A DNA stretch of 64,000 bases from Nitrospira sp. ND1 (GTDB taxonomy: Bacteria; Nitrospirota; Nitrospiria; Nitrospirales; Nitrospiraceae): positions 1-64,000 of the forward strand of contig NZ_FWEX01000005.1 in assembly GCF_900170025.1 (NCBI RefSeq), read 5' to 3'. Position 1 is the first letter of the stretch. Each line of letters starts with the position of its first letter. The translations under genes and the position numbers were made by a program. The notes under the pieces are model-generated. The model saw only the letters and a list, made by a program, of their open reading frames with translations. It was not told the origin of the DNA and made no database searches. Below are positions 36,501 through 45,416 of the stretch, piece after piece.

Positions 36501-39304
36501 TGCATAGCCTTCAGTTGAGTCAGTGATGCAGGATCGAGCAACAACAATTCCGCCGCCGGGACCAGGCCATCCGCGCCCATGGCCGGGCGGTCGGCGATCA
36601 GACGAGGTTGAATGGCGGGTGTCGGCACGTCATTGCGGGCGAACGTATCGATATCGACCGCGACCACACCCGCGATGGACTGTATCGCCGCAATCGCCTC
36701 ACTCAACGCCACCGGTTGGCCGAACGCCCTCGCCTCGAAGACGTACCGTCGTTGCAAATCGGCCGTCACCTCAGCCATCACGGTCTCGCTCACGTGGTCG
36801 GAGTGAATCGTAACCGTCCCCTCCAGCCGAAAGAATGCCTGCCGATATGTTTTAACCGTGAAGGCGACAAAGGGATCGCCATAAGCGCGGAGCGCTTCTT
36901 TGAGCTTCGTGATGACGGACCCGTCTTCGGCGAGGACCTCCCCGCCCGGCCCGGCGACGGTGAGGAAAATACTGCGTTTCCGTCCATCCCACACCCACAC
37001 GGCTTGGGCCTTGGCGATGCCGGAGAAGGTCCTGGCGAAGTCCTCATAGTCCTGGAGCGAAACCGCACGCGCCAACGTCAAGACAGTGAGCGGGGCGTTG
37101 ATTCGGGCGTCGTCTCTCGACTCCGGGTCCTCGGCCCCTTGCGCCGCGGCAGGATTCACGACCCCCTTCAACCCCAGCGGACGGCTCATCAACAGACTCA
37201 ATTGACCGGCCTGCACCAGCCCGCCGAGTCCCGTGCCCTTCCGGTACTCCACGCGCACGTTGTTCTGGCCGGTGGGCAGCCGCGCCCCCGTGATGCCGTC
37301 ACCGAAGCGTATCGTCGTGCGCCCCTCGTCATCCTTCCTCGTGATGTAGATGTGTTCCGTAGGACCATGACCATAGAAGAACGGCACCTCATGCCACAGG
37401 ACCTCGTTCACATAGACCTTGAGCGTGGAGGCCGATCCACTCGGCGTTTCCGCCCCCACGTAGGTCAAGGGCGGTTGCCGTAATGTGAACGCCTGATAGG
37501 GCACGGCTGCATCACCGCTTCCCAAGGGCTCCTTCACGCTTTCGCCATGTGTGGCGGCGGCGACGTTGGCGTTCACGCGTACGGTCGTCCGCTCGTAGAC
37601 ATGCGCCAAGGAGGTCGCCAACTGCAGGGTGGTCCAGTCGCGATCGTGGGTGATGGCCGTCTCAACGGCGTCGTCGATGAAGACGATCTCTGAAACCGAG
37701 GCGTCGCCGGCGTCGGCTGCGACCCATTCGATGTCGGCCGCACTGATGTCGAGAACACCCGAGAGACCGTCACGATCCATCAGGGGCAGACGCAACAGCG
37801 GCGGCACGCCCTCGATCAAGGCCGCGCCGAATTCCGCCGGTGTCATGGGCACAAACTCCAACCCGATCTTCTTCGAGGGACCGCCGGTCATCCGCAACAC
37901 ATCGCCGGGCGAAAGCGTGACCGACTCGCCCTCGTCCAACAGCAAGGTGGGAGGCGGCGGCGTACCGATCGGTGCCTTCCGTCCCCTGAACGGCGCAGGG
38001 CGGGGATGCCTGATGCGAATCGCCTGACGCTTCCCGCTCACCGCGAGGGGACGCCCCGGCGCGAGTCCCTCGACGAGCTGCTCCAGCGACAGGGTCTCGC
38101 CATAGACCGGATAGGACAGCGGGCGCTCCGCCAACGCGATCTCTTCGCTCTGGGCCGCCACCGTCATGGTGCGCAACAGGTCCAACTTGGAATCGGCGTT
38201 TTTCGTCCAACCGGTACTCAGGCTGAGTCTCGTCCCATTGCCGGCGAGACCATAACGGGCCACCGAGCGATGGGTGACAGCCGTCACCGTGCCGAACGTC
38301 CACATGCGCGAGCCACTGTCCGGATCGTCCTGTTCAATGACGACAAAACTGTTGTCGAGAATCTTGTCGTTCCGGCTGCTGAGGGTGAGGAGACTGTCCA
38401 GTTCGGCGCCATCCAGCGCCCACTCGCTGAACGTCCCCTGAAACACCCCGCTGCTGTACTGAGGCTGCAACGGCGCGTTGTGCCCGAACGGCGAGACCGT
38501 GCTCCGCATGACATAGACACCGGGCTTACTAGCGGATACGCTCCCTGCACTGGTCGAGATCGTGGCGAGGAAGACCCGCGCGCGGTCTGCTTCGCGGCTG
38601 GACTCCACGACGGTCACTCGTCGGATCGACGCGTCGTAGCCGCTGCCGTTCGGGGCGACGATCAGCAACAGGTCGCCGACCGTCACCGTCACGTTCGCGC
38701 CGGCGAGCCAAAGCTCCGTCATGTCCCAGGCGAGTGTCTGCGTCTCAGTCAGCTGCGCACGAAACGCGTTCCATGCTGGTCTCGCCTCGATGGTCTCGAC
38801 GGTCTCAAAGGTGTGCGGCTGCTCATCGGGCCCCGGAATGCTTTGCACCTTCGTTCCGATCGCCAGCATCGTGGGCTGAGCCGCCAGCTCCGGTACGCCC
38901 GGCGCCTCCTCCATGGTGAAGGCGAGGTGCGTCGCTGCGGCCAGTCCTGGCCCGAGCTGATACCCGAGCAACCGGGATTGTTCCAGGATGGACAGCCGTT
39001 CCGTCGCGGTGCGGAGATAGGACTCGTTGGCAATTCGTTCCTGATAGAACGTCAGGATGTCGCCGGTCACCGCCCAGGCGTCCAGCAGCGCGATCGTGAA
39101 GTCGTCGTCATCGCGTGTGCGCAATCCACGTAACACCGGCCAATGGCCGTCGGAGAGCCTGGCCTGCAGGCTCCGGCGAAACGTCTGATGGGTTCCGACT
39201 CGATAGGCGATCGCTGAGAGGCCCGGCCTGTTGAAGAGCAGGGCGGGAGTTTCCGCGGCGATCCCGGCACAGCAACCGCATTCGTTTTGTGGCGATTGAC
39301 TCAT
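36497..39304 (-). CDS. Large putative baseplate assembly protein (Afp12-like position)
   Basis: About 935 residues. The N-terminus has a Cys cluster (NECGCCAGI) followed by RPGLSAIAYRVGTHQTFRRSL and FTIALLDAWAVTGDILTFYQ, a pattern of eCIS putative baseplate proteins. The C-terminal half is baseplate J-like (GLKGVVNPAAAQGAEDPES, RDDARINAPLTVLTLARAV, VSLQDYEDFARTF). It should form part of the baseplate wedge. The start at 39304 overlaps the stop of the upstream gene (ATGA); an open frame continues upstream but lies over the neighbouring gene and is not coding. Confidence 0.85.
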   Translation of the reverse strand: MSQSPQNECGCCAGIAAETPALLFNRPGLSAIAYRVGTHQTFRRSLQARLSDGHWPVLRGLRTRDDDDFTIALLDAWAVTGDILTFYQERIANESYLRTATERLSILEQSRLLGYQLGPGLAAATHLAFTMEEAPGVPELAAQPTMLAIGTKVQSIPGPDEQPHTFETVETIEARPAWNAFRAQLTETQTLAWDMTELWLAGANVTVTVGDLLLIVAPNGSGYDASIRRVTVVESSREADRARVFLATISTSAGSVSASKPGVYVMRSTVSPFGHNAPLQPQYSSGVFQGTFSEWALDGAELDSLLTLSSRNDKILDNSFVVIEQDDPDSGSRMWTFGTVTAVTHRSVARYGLAGNGTRLSLSTGWTKNADSKLDLLRTMTVAAQSEEIALAERPLSYPVYGETLSLEQLVEGLAPGRPLAVSGKRQAIRIRHPRPAPFRGRKAPIGTPPPPTLLLDEGESVTLSPGDVLRMTGGPSKKIGLEFVPMTPAEFGAALIEGVPPLLRLPLMDRDGLSGVLDISAADIEWVAADAGDASVSEIVFIDDAVETAITHDRDWTTLQLATSLAHVYERTTVRVNANVAAATHGESVKEPLGSGDAAVPYQAFTLRQPPLTYVGAETPSGSASTLKVYVNEVLWHEVPFFYGHGPTEHIYITRKDDEGRTTIRFGDGITGARLPTGQNNVRVEYRKGTGLGGLVQAGQLSLLMSRPLGLKGVVNPAAAQGAEDPESRDDARINAPLTVLTLARAVSLQDYEDFARTFSGIAKAQAVWVWDGRKRSIFLTVAGPGGEVLAEDGSVITKLKEALRAYGDPFVAFTVKTYRQAFFRLEGTVTIHSDHVSETVMAEVTADLQRRYVFEARAFGQPVALSEAIAAIQSIAGVVAVDIDTFARNDVPTPAIQPRLIADRPAMGADGLVPAAELLLLDPASLTQLKAMQ

Positions 39305-41784
39305 TTCCCCCCTCCCAGGCTGATGGTCAGTCGGCCGTGCTCCGCAAAATTGCGGTCGTTGTCCAGGCGAGCGATTTCCAGCCGACCGATGTCCATGCGG
39401 CCATTGTCCAGCGCCGAACTTTCCGGTCGGCCCTGTCGCTGAAACGTGCGGACGTCCACCGACTCGACCCCTGCCACCTGATGGGCCGCCGCATAGATCG
39501 AACTGAGATAGACCGGTTGCGCGAAGGTAAAGTTGTCGGGATGGAAGAGTCCGCGGCGGGCGTCCGGTAGATCCCGATTGCTCAGCACATCGAGCAGTTC
39601 GCGCTCGACATCGCTCCGGAAATGCTCCGGCGCCACACAGACATGCAGCTCGATCTCCAGTGCCACGAACTGCGGTCCATCGATTTCCACATCGTGGCCT
39701 GCCATGCGATACCGCTCGATATGCGCGCGGATGTCCGCCTCGAATTCGCCGGTCACTGCCACGCCGCCTCCGCGATCGACCGTGGCGAAGACGGTGTGCC
39801 AACTGCCGGTCCAACGAAACGTCGCGGCGGCCCGTTGGATATCGGCGCGGCGTTCGGTCACCTCGGCATAATCCACCGGTGTCACGGCCCGCTCCTGGAT
39901 GCGATAGGCCACCGGGGCTCGCTGACGCACATCCTGCAAGGATTCCGGTTCCTGCCCGCCAATGGCAGGCAAGGGATTCCGCACCCGGGTGATTTCCGGA
40001 ATGCCGATCGCAATATGGACCAATGAGTCCGCCCCGATATTGCCGGCGCGACCGTTGCCGACCCGATAGCGGGCGGTGAAGTCGGTGCCGGATTCCGGCC
40101 GCCGGCCATGCACATCGTCACCGAAGCGAATCGCTCCACCACCGTCGTTCTCGATCTCAACTACATACTCGTCGGCCGCCGCGTCACTATTCAGCAGGTC
40201 TCGTCGTGCGGTCCACGTCGTCGTCTCACTCTCTTTGGTCCCCGTCAGCGTTATCGCCGGTTGCACATCGCGCAGGGCCCACTGCATAGCGGCCCACGCA
40301 GACTTTGCGTGATCGTAAGCGGGCCCCGCATGTGTCAGGGGAGCCTTGGTCAAGCCTGGTCTGAAACGGGGTGGAATCATCCGGGGAGAACGGGGCGTAC
40401 AACGGTCTTCCTCCTTCGAGCGCGGCATGGACAGGAACGGCTCCGGGACCACACCCAGCGCTTCTTCGGCCAGCGTCACTCCATGGTCGGCCAGCAGCAG
40501 ATTACCGCGAGCTACGCTGACACCGTCTCGATACCCGGCGCTGGTCGCGGCTGAGAGACAGAGGGGAAACGGCAGCGCATCGTCGTCATGCCACGTGATC
40601 TCCGTGACGAGTTGAGCGGTCACAGGATCGGTCAGCGGCGTCCCGCCGCTTGTCGTTGCGACAATACGATCGAGCCTCACCGCATGACGCCGCGCAGGAT
40701 CCGCATCGGCTGCCACTCCCGTTTCCGGACCGAGGACTTCTTCGAACAACAGGATGCTCCCCGGCGTCAGGTGAGGATGATGACCCGCGAGCGTGGCCGA
40801 GACCGCACCTGTGGGCAAGCAACAACGTTGATTGCTCCAGGTATAAAACGACAGCTCATTGTGATCGGCATACAGAGACTGGAGCGGCTCCATGGCTTCG
40901 AAGATCGTATCGGCGCGTTCATAGATACGGGGATCGTCGGCGATGATCGTGAGTTGCCCGGGAATGCGGGTGACGAATCTGGTGCCGACCGGGATCGCAG
41001 GATTGGCGGGATCGACCCGCACCACATCCGCCGACACCTCTACCTGTAGCCAGGCCCTGGCGTTACAGCCCTCGCTCATGAAGTAATCCATGAGACGGGC
41101 GTGGCGGCGGACCGAGACGCGTCGACGGGCCGTCCCCAGATAGGCCTCAGTGGCGACCGCATCCTGCTGGTAACTCAGCTGATCGGCGGTATAGGCCAGC
41201 GCCTCCACCAACATGACGCCGAGATCGGCCGGGTTACGTTCGGTCCATTGCGGCATGAGCACGGCCATGCGGTCCAGCATGACACGCCTGAAACTGGCAT
41301 AGTCCTTCGCCAGGTAGTCGATAGCCGGCGCGGCCCCCTGCTCCTCCGGACAACGATGGTACGGTGCACAATCGAAGGGGCTGGGACATTCGACTTTGAA
41401 CGAAAAGTCGATAGACGTCAGTTGCGGATCGATGCCGGGAGGCACCGCGTCGTTGAGCGTATCGGTCACCAGACGCAGGGTATACAGGGAGAAATCGCCG
41501 GCCTGATCGACCTCCACGGTCAACACGCCGGCGGACGGGCCGCTCCCGGCGACCGCATTGAGCACGCGGATACCGACGATGCGCTCTCCGCCTTCAATCC
41601 GGATGTTGGTCGCCGTCAGAGTCAACGCGCCCAACGGTTTCACAAAATGCAGTTCGAGTTTCCGTTGGCGCTCGGCCTCCGTCGACGCGGCGCGATCGAT
41701 CACTTCGAGAAAGTCGATCCCGTTCAGTGTCGGATGGTCTCGAACGACCTGACGGCGCAATTCATCGCAGCAGGAATACGTCAC
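39301..41784 (-). CDS. Baseplate J-like wedge protein (Afp11-like)
   Basis: An 827-residue protein with family hallmarks: N-terminal DELRRQVVRDHPTLNGIDFLE, central DYLAKDYASFRRVMLDRMAV and LGVMLVEALAYTADQLSYQQ, and C-terminal baseplate J signature IGGQEPESLQDVRQRAP followed by ERAVTPVDYAEVTER. This is the conserved wedge component of contractile injection systems. It overlaps the gp25 gene by 4 bases upstream and the next wedge gene by 4 bases downstream, so the three are translationally coupled. Confidence 0.9.
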   Translation of the reverse strand: MTYSCCDELRRQVVRDHPTLNGIDFLEVIDRAASTEAERQRKLELHFVKPLGALTLTATNIRIEGGERIVGIRVLNAVAGSGPSAGVLTVEVDQAGDFSLYTLRLVTDTLNDAVPPGIDPQLTSIDFSFKVECPSPFDCAPYHRCPEEQGAAPAIDYLAKDYASFRRVMLDRMAVLMPQWTERNPADLGVMLVEALAYTADQLSYQQDAVATEAYLGTARRRVSVRRHARLMDYFMSEGCNARAWLQVEVSADVVRVDPANPAIPVGTRFVTRIPGQLTIIADDPRIYERADTIFEAMEPLQSLYADHNELSFYTWSNQRCCLPTGAVSATLAGHHPHLTPGSILLFEEVLGPETGVAADADPARRHAVRLDRIVATTSGGTPLTDPVTAQLVTEITWHDDDALPFPLCLSAATSAGYRDGVSVARGNLLLADHGVTLAEEALGVVPEPFLSMPRSKEEDRCTPRSPRMIPPRFRPGLTKAPLTHAGPAYDHAKSAWAAMQWALRDVQPAITLTGTKESETTTWTARRDLLNSDAAADEYVVEIENDGGGAIRFGDDVHGRRPESGTDFTARYRVGNGRAGNIGADSLVHIAIGIPEITRVRNPLPAIGGQEPESLQDVRQRAPVAYRIQERAVTPVDYAEVTERRADIQRAAATFRWTGSWHTVFATVDRGGGVAVTGEFEADIRAHIERYRMAGHDVEIDGPQFVALEIELHVCVAPEHFRSDVERELLDVLSNRDLPDARRGLFHPDNFTFAQPVYLSSIYAAAHQVAGVESVDVRTFQRQGRPESSALDNGRMDIGRLEIARLDNDRNFAEHGRLTISLGGGK

Positions 41785-42146
41785 GCTCCGCCTCCTTGCA
41801 CGAAGGTCCCTGTCACACGAGTGCCGGTGCGCCGGATGACGTATTGCACGATGACCCGCAACGTCGACTCCACCGCCTCCACCCTCACACCCTCCACCAC
41901 GATCAACTCACCCAGCCAGCGCTGCAATACGCTCTGCACCAGCACCTGGGTCGTGGCGGCCAGCACCTCGCTATTGGGCGCAAACACCAGTTGCAGGAGA
42001 CCACTGCCGAAATCCGGCCGCATCACGCGTTCGCCGGGGCTCGTGAAGAGCACCTGCTCGATCAGGTCGCGAATATGATCGGCCTCATCCGTCCCGGCGG
42101 TCCGGCCGCGAGCATCAAACCGATAGGGAAAATCGACGTGCATCAT
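41781..42146 (-). CDS. gp25-like baseplate wedge protein (GPW/gp25 family, Afp9-like)
   Basis: About 121 residues. The gp25 pattern is clear: DEADHIRDLIEQVLFTSPGERVM, then RPDFGSGLLQLVFAPN, and a C-terminal strand pair ESTLRVIVQYVIRRTG. gp25 connects sheath and baseplate in contractile tails. Two consecutive ATG codons (42146 and 42143) can serve as start; the longer upstream frame overlaps the PAAR-like gene and is discarded. Confidence 0.9.
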   Translation of the reverse strand: MMHVDFPYRFDARGRTAGTDEADHIRDLIEQVLFTSPGERVMRPDFGSGLLQLVFAPNSEVLAATTQVLVQSVLQRWLGELIVVEGVRVEAVESTLRVIVQYVIRRTGTRVTGTFVQGGGA

Positions 42147-42148
42147 CG

Positions 42149-42472
42149 TCAGACTCCCGTGACCCTGGTTTGCGTGACGGTCGCAAGCAATGGCGTTCCG
42201 GAGGGCACACAGATCGCCTGGCTGTCGATCAGCAGCAGCGGCAGCCCGTTGCTGGTGATGCGCGTCGCGGCCGTGATGTACTGCGCCGTGACGCAGGGGC
42301 CATTCGCCGCGGCAGGCGGCGGTAAGGTGCAGCCGGCGACGGCATAGAGACTGGTCATTGGCACGGTCGGCTGCCCGCTCACGAGCACGCGCGGATTCGG
42401 CGTCACCGGCGTCGCCTGCCCGGCATGGGCGCACATGACCGTCGCCCCGAGATGCAGTAAAAAGCCCGGCAT
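42149..42472 (-). CDS. PAAR-like spike tip protein (Afp10-like position)
   Basis: About 107 residues starting MPGFLLHLGATVMCAHAG, with repeated short strand-turn units and His/Cys residues that could bind a metal ion at the tip (MCAHAG, GCTLPPPAAA, NGPCVTAQ, QAICVPSG). Position between the spike and gp25 genes is that of the PAAR tip protein in eCIS loci. It lacks an extended C-terminal effector domain. The ATG at 42472 matches the family N-terminus better than the longer frame from 42511. Confidence 0.75.
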   Translation of the reverse strand: MPGFLLHLGATVMCAHAGQATPVTPNPRVLVSGQPTVPMTSLYAVAGCTLPPPAAANGPCVTAQYITAATRITSNGLPLLLIDSQAICVPSGTPLLATVTQTRVTGV

Positions 42473-42569
42473 TAGCTCACCCTCCATGAATGGTTCGCAG
42501 GCTGCACACAACTATTCGCGCACACACGACACAATGATTCGCTTCGGGCCAGAAGCGGCATATCCTTCC

Positions 42570-42694
42570 GCATGATGCTCACAACGACTGTCCGGCAAGG
42601 CCGCAGTCAGTGAAGGCCCGAGGCGTACCCTTGCGGTACGTTGAGGGCTTGAACGCAACGAGAACGCCGCTGGCGGGCGTTTTCAGCATCATGC
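42570..42694. repeat. Palindromic MITE-like repeat, copy 1
   Basis: A 125-bp element bounded by perfect 10-bp inverted ends, GCATGATGCT and AGCATCATGC, with further internal complementarity around GTCCGGCAAGGCCGCAGTCA and GAACGCCGCTGGCGGGCG. It fills most of the gap between the PAAR-like and spike genes, and its first base is the one right after the TA of the spike stop codon TAG. A related element lies at 55555-55678. Confidence 0.7.
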
Positions 42695-43209
42695 TAAATG
42701 ATCGTCAGCGCGCCGTTGTTGATGGTGACCGCCGGCCCCACCAGCGTCACCATCGCGCCCTTCCCGTTTTGAATATAGATGCCTGTGTCGTTGACGATGA
42801 GCGTGGCGCCGGTCGCGCTCTTGAGCATGATGCCGCCGGTCGGGCCCGGCACGTCGCTGATCACGATGGCATTCTGAGCTGCCGTCTGAATCACCATGTT
42901 CGGGCTGACCGGAATGCCCGCCAACCCAAGCGCCGGGACCTCGGCCACGCTCCCGTACCAGCAACCGCTCCAGATCGGGTAGTCGATGTTGCCCTGCTCG
43001 AACTCCACCCAGACCCCCGAACCGATCTGCGGGAGCATGTACACCCCCATCTGCTTGCCGCTGGCGGGAAAACAGGGCATGGCCCAGGAGGTCGGAATCA
43101 GTCCGGCGACGTCCGGCACCTGTACCTGCAATCGCCCCATCTGCATCGGATCGATGTTGTTCAACACCGTGCCACGGTGCTTGCCGTAATATTTCTGGGC
43201 CTCACTCAT
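42694..43209 (-). CDS. gp5-like spike protein (OB-fold, phage base V family)
   Basis: A 171-residue protein. The N-terminal OB fold carries the Phage_base_V pattern (YYGKHRGTVLNNIDPMQMGR, LQVQVPDVAG, PCFPASGKQMGVYMLPQIG, SGVWVEFEQGNIDYPIWSG). The C-terminus has short beta repeats (NAIVISDVPG, GIMLKSATGATLIVNDTGIY, GAMVTLVGPAVTINNGALTI) that build the triple-helical needle. In VgrG/Afp8 this part is fused to a gp27-like hub; here the hub is the separate gene just upstream, overlapping by 4 bases. Confidence 0.88.
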   Translation of the reverse strand: MSEAQKYYGKHRGTVLNNIDPMQMGRLQVQVPDVAGLIPTSWAMPCFPASGKQMGVYMLPQIGSGVWVEFEQGNIDYPIWSGCWYGSVAEVPALGLAGIPVSPNMVIQTAAQNAIVISDVPGPTGGIMLKSATGATLIVNDTGIYIQNGKGAMVTLVGPAVTINNGALTII

Positions 43210-44330
43210 GCCGGCACCATCGGCGTCAGCGACACAAGGCCGTTCCGCGTGAGACGAAAACTCTGCTTGCAGGCCCCGCGCTTGATGGTCGTGGTCACAC
43301 TCTCCACGTAATACAACCCGTCGAACGCCAATCCCGCACCGCGCACCCCGACCAGGCCCCGGGCCTTCAGGAGCCGGCCATAGCGCCCGACATCGAGCGA
43401 CCCGCTGCCCGTCACCGCCTCCATCGACTCGCTCGAAGCCTTCAACCCTTCGTTGAGGGCTGCAGGCACGGAGAGTTTGCCTGTTGCCTTCAACATCGAC
43501 AGTTTCGTGACGGGCGGTCCCAACAGGCCCAGCGGAGGCTGGAGCGGATTGATGTCAGGGATGGGAATGGGAATGGGCACCTTCGTCAGCGCATTGTGAA
43601 TCATCACGATCGGTAGATCCTTCTTGGTCGAATTGAACTGAAAGTTAAGCGATTCCACGTTGCGATCAAAATCCATATCGACGTTCAGCGCCGGCTGCGG
43701 AACCCCGACCTTGACCTGCGGTCCCCAGTAGGCGGTGTTGGTACCCGGAACCGGGCCCGGGTCGATGTAGAAGACATACCCCGCTTCTTCCGCCAGTTGG
43801 AGGATGTAATTGAGATCGGTCCCCTGCTGGGACGGAATCCGGATCGTGGGAATCGGAACATCGAAACCGATCGGTGGAATCGCCAGGGGAATCACCCCGA
43901 AGACCGCGTACTTCGCCAGAATCGTCATCACCCGCAGGTTGGCGGGCATGGCGGGAAAGGGCAACCCGTCGAACGTCTGCAGGTCCATGACCTTGGTCAG
44001 ATCTTCCCCGGTGATCGTCAAGGTCGATTCACCCGGTTGCTCGCCGGAGGTGATTTCCTGATTGGTAATCACCCCGTCCATTAATACGTGCGGGATCAGG
44101 TTGATAGTGGCCACCAGGATCACACGCATCAGCGGCGTTCGGGTCGCCGCGACGAGAAACGTCTGCTGCAAAACCGATTTGTTCTGAATCGTAAATCGTA
44201 ACTGAAACCCGCCGGCTGTGCCGGTGGCACTCGTCACTTCGACCTCGGTCAAGGCCTCCAAGACCGGCTGAGGCACCGGAAAGGGCAGCACCGGCCCGGC
44301 AAGCAAGGTGAGCTGGATGCCTTTAAGCAC
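43206..44330 (-). CDS. gp27-like hub protein (late control D / VgrG N-terminal type)
   Basis: About 374 residues. It resembles the N-terminal hub part of VgrG/Afp8: beta-rich domain (LRFTIQNKSVLQQTFLVAA, GVITNQEITSGEQPGESTL, TITGEDLTKVMDL), then the fragment SQQGTDLNYILQLAEEAGYV FYIDPG, and the C-terminal DGLYYVESVTTTIKRGACKQ. The start is GTG 44330 with AGGAG at proper spacing; it overlaps the LysM gene end by 8 bases. It forms the trimeric hub on which the separate gp5-like spike sits. Confidence 0.85.
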   Translation of the reverse strand: MLKGIQLTLLAGPVLPFPVPQPVLEALTEVEVTSATGTAGGFQLRFTIQNKSVLQQTFLVAATRTPLMRVILVATINLIPHVLMDGVITNQEITSGEQPGESTLTITGEDLTKVMDLQTFDGLPFPAMPANLRVMTILAKYAVFGVIPLAIPPIGFDVPIPTIRIPSQQGTDLNYILQLAEEAGYVFYIDPGPVPGTNTAYWGPQVKVGVPQPALNVDMDFDRNVESLNFQFNSTKKDLPIVMIHNALTKVPIPIPIPDINPLQPPLGLLGPPVTKLSMLKATGKLSVPAALNEGLKASSESMEAVTGSGSLDVGRYGRLLKARGLVGVRGAGLAFDGLYYVESVTTTIKRGACKQSFRLTRNGLVSLTPMVPA

Positions 44331-44682
44331 CGGGGACTCCTGTTGTGCCTTGGGGCAGCGCGATGTCGACCACGCTGTCCAACCGTTCCAGCAACGCATC
44401 CGGGCGTACCGCATCGTTGGCATCGCACAACCGCCAATATTGTTCCGGATCGCCCAAATAGGTCGCAGCCAGATGGTCGAGGCGCTCTCCGGCCGCCACC
44501 CGATGTTCCTCTACGACGGTAAACCGGTCGCTCCCCGGCACGACGCGCCGCCGCAAATACACCTGCGTGGTGCCGTCCGGAGCGAGCCGCGAGGTGGTCT
44601 GCACGTTGTAATACCGGCTGGTCGGTGGAAACGGATTCGGCTTCATCGCGCCGTCCAACAACGCTTGCAATGGATCGCCCAT
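44323..44682 (-). CDS. LysM-domain baseplate protein (gp53-like)
   Basis: A 119-residue protein. The N-terminus is beta-rich (SRYYNVQTTSRLAPDGTT, QVYLRRRVVPG) and residues about 60-95 form a LysM fold (EHRVAAGERLDHLAATYLGD, PEQYWRLCDANDAVRP). Small LysM proteins in contractile tails stabilise the baseplate hub rather than bind peptidoglycan. It precedes the hub gene, the common eCIS order. Confidence 0.85.
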   Translation of the reverse strand: MGDPLQALLDGAMKPNPFPPTSRYYNVQTTSRLAPDGTTQVYLRRRVVPGSDRFTVVEEHRVAAGERLDHLAATYLGDPEQYWRLCDANDAVRPDALLERLDSVVDIALPQGTTGVPGA

Positions 44683-44714
44683 GTCGCGTGCCTCCTATCG
44701 ACCGAAACAGGTTC

Positions 44715-45365
44715 TTACGGGATGCCCGTCAGGCCGAGCGCGCCCAAGGTGCCGCCCTGCGCCTTCGCGCGCAGCCCTTCCTTCTGCTGCAGATAACTCA
44801 TGAAGAGACTGCCGGCCTTGTGCGTAAACCCCACATCGTCGACCGAGAGCACCCGCATCCCGAGGCTCACCTTCGCACGGATGGGATTCAAGTTGGGGTC
44901 GAACGCCTCCTCGGTCACGCTGAACTCGGTGACCCGAACCGGGATAACGCGGTTCTGTCCGAACACGAACAGCGGCAAGGCCGTCTCCATCGGCAGAATT
45001 TCAAGGGTGCCGAGACTGGAGAGCATGTGGTTGGTCGTGAGTTGCCCCGTGCTCGGGTAGAGCAAAGTCTCCAGCGCCGCCAACTGCGGTGCGATGCCCG
45101 CCTCTCCTGCGGTGCGATCGCCCGCCTCCATCTCGTCCGTCGCGTCGATTTCCGCCTCCAACTTTATCGTCTCTACCGCCGGGCCTTTGAGACGCAGCGC
45201 TTCCGAGCGATCGCCCCCCTCGCCGGCGCCCTGCACCTGCAGCGTGCGACTGAGCGACTCGGGGTTATATTGCAGCGCGATGATCCGCTGAACCTGCGCC
45301 GTGGCCGGATCGATCAGGACGATGCCGCCCTTGAGAAGTTTGGGAGAACCGGGAAAACTACTCAT
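44715..45365 (-). CDS. Contractile injection system tube/baseplate protein (CIS_tube, Afp7-like)
   Basis: About 216 residues. The family pattern is visible: KGGIVLIDPATAQVQRIIAL, QYNPESLSRTLQVQG, GPAVETIKLEAEIDATDEME, PLFVFGQNRVIPVRVTEFSV, and EEAFDPNLNPIRAKVSLGMR. It joins the inner tube to the spike hub. ATG 45365 is favoured over the upstream in-frame ATG 45389 because the family N-terminus starts here. It lies directly after a block of DUF4157 genes. Confidence 0.88.
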   Translation of the reverse strand: MSSFPGSPKLLKGGIVLIDPATAQVQRIIALQYNPESLSRTLQVQGAGEGGDRSEALRLKGPAVETIKLEAEIDATDEMEAGDRTAGEAGIAPQLAALETLLYPSTGQLTTNHMLSSLGTLEILPMETALPLFVFGQNRVIPVRVTEFSVTEEAFDPNLNPIRAKVSLGMRVLSVDDVGFTHKAGSLFMSYLQQKEGLRAKAQGGTLGALGLTGIP

Positions 45366-45416
45366 GACCACATCACTCCTCGATCTCACGCATCAAATCG
45401 TCGGCTCCACGACCCG

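Noticed and set aside
35640-36518. 292-codon plus-strand frame
   Set aside because: Antisense shadow of the tail-I-like gene; low-complexity composition and no recognisable domain.
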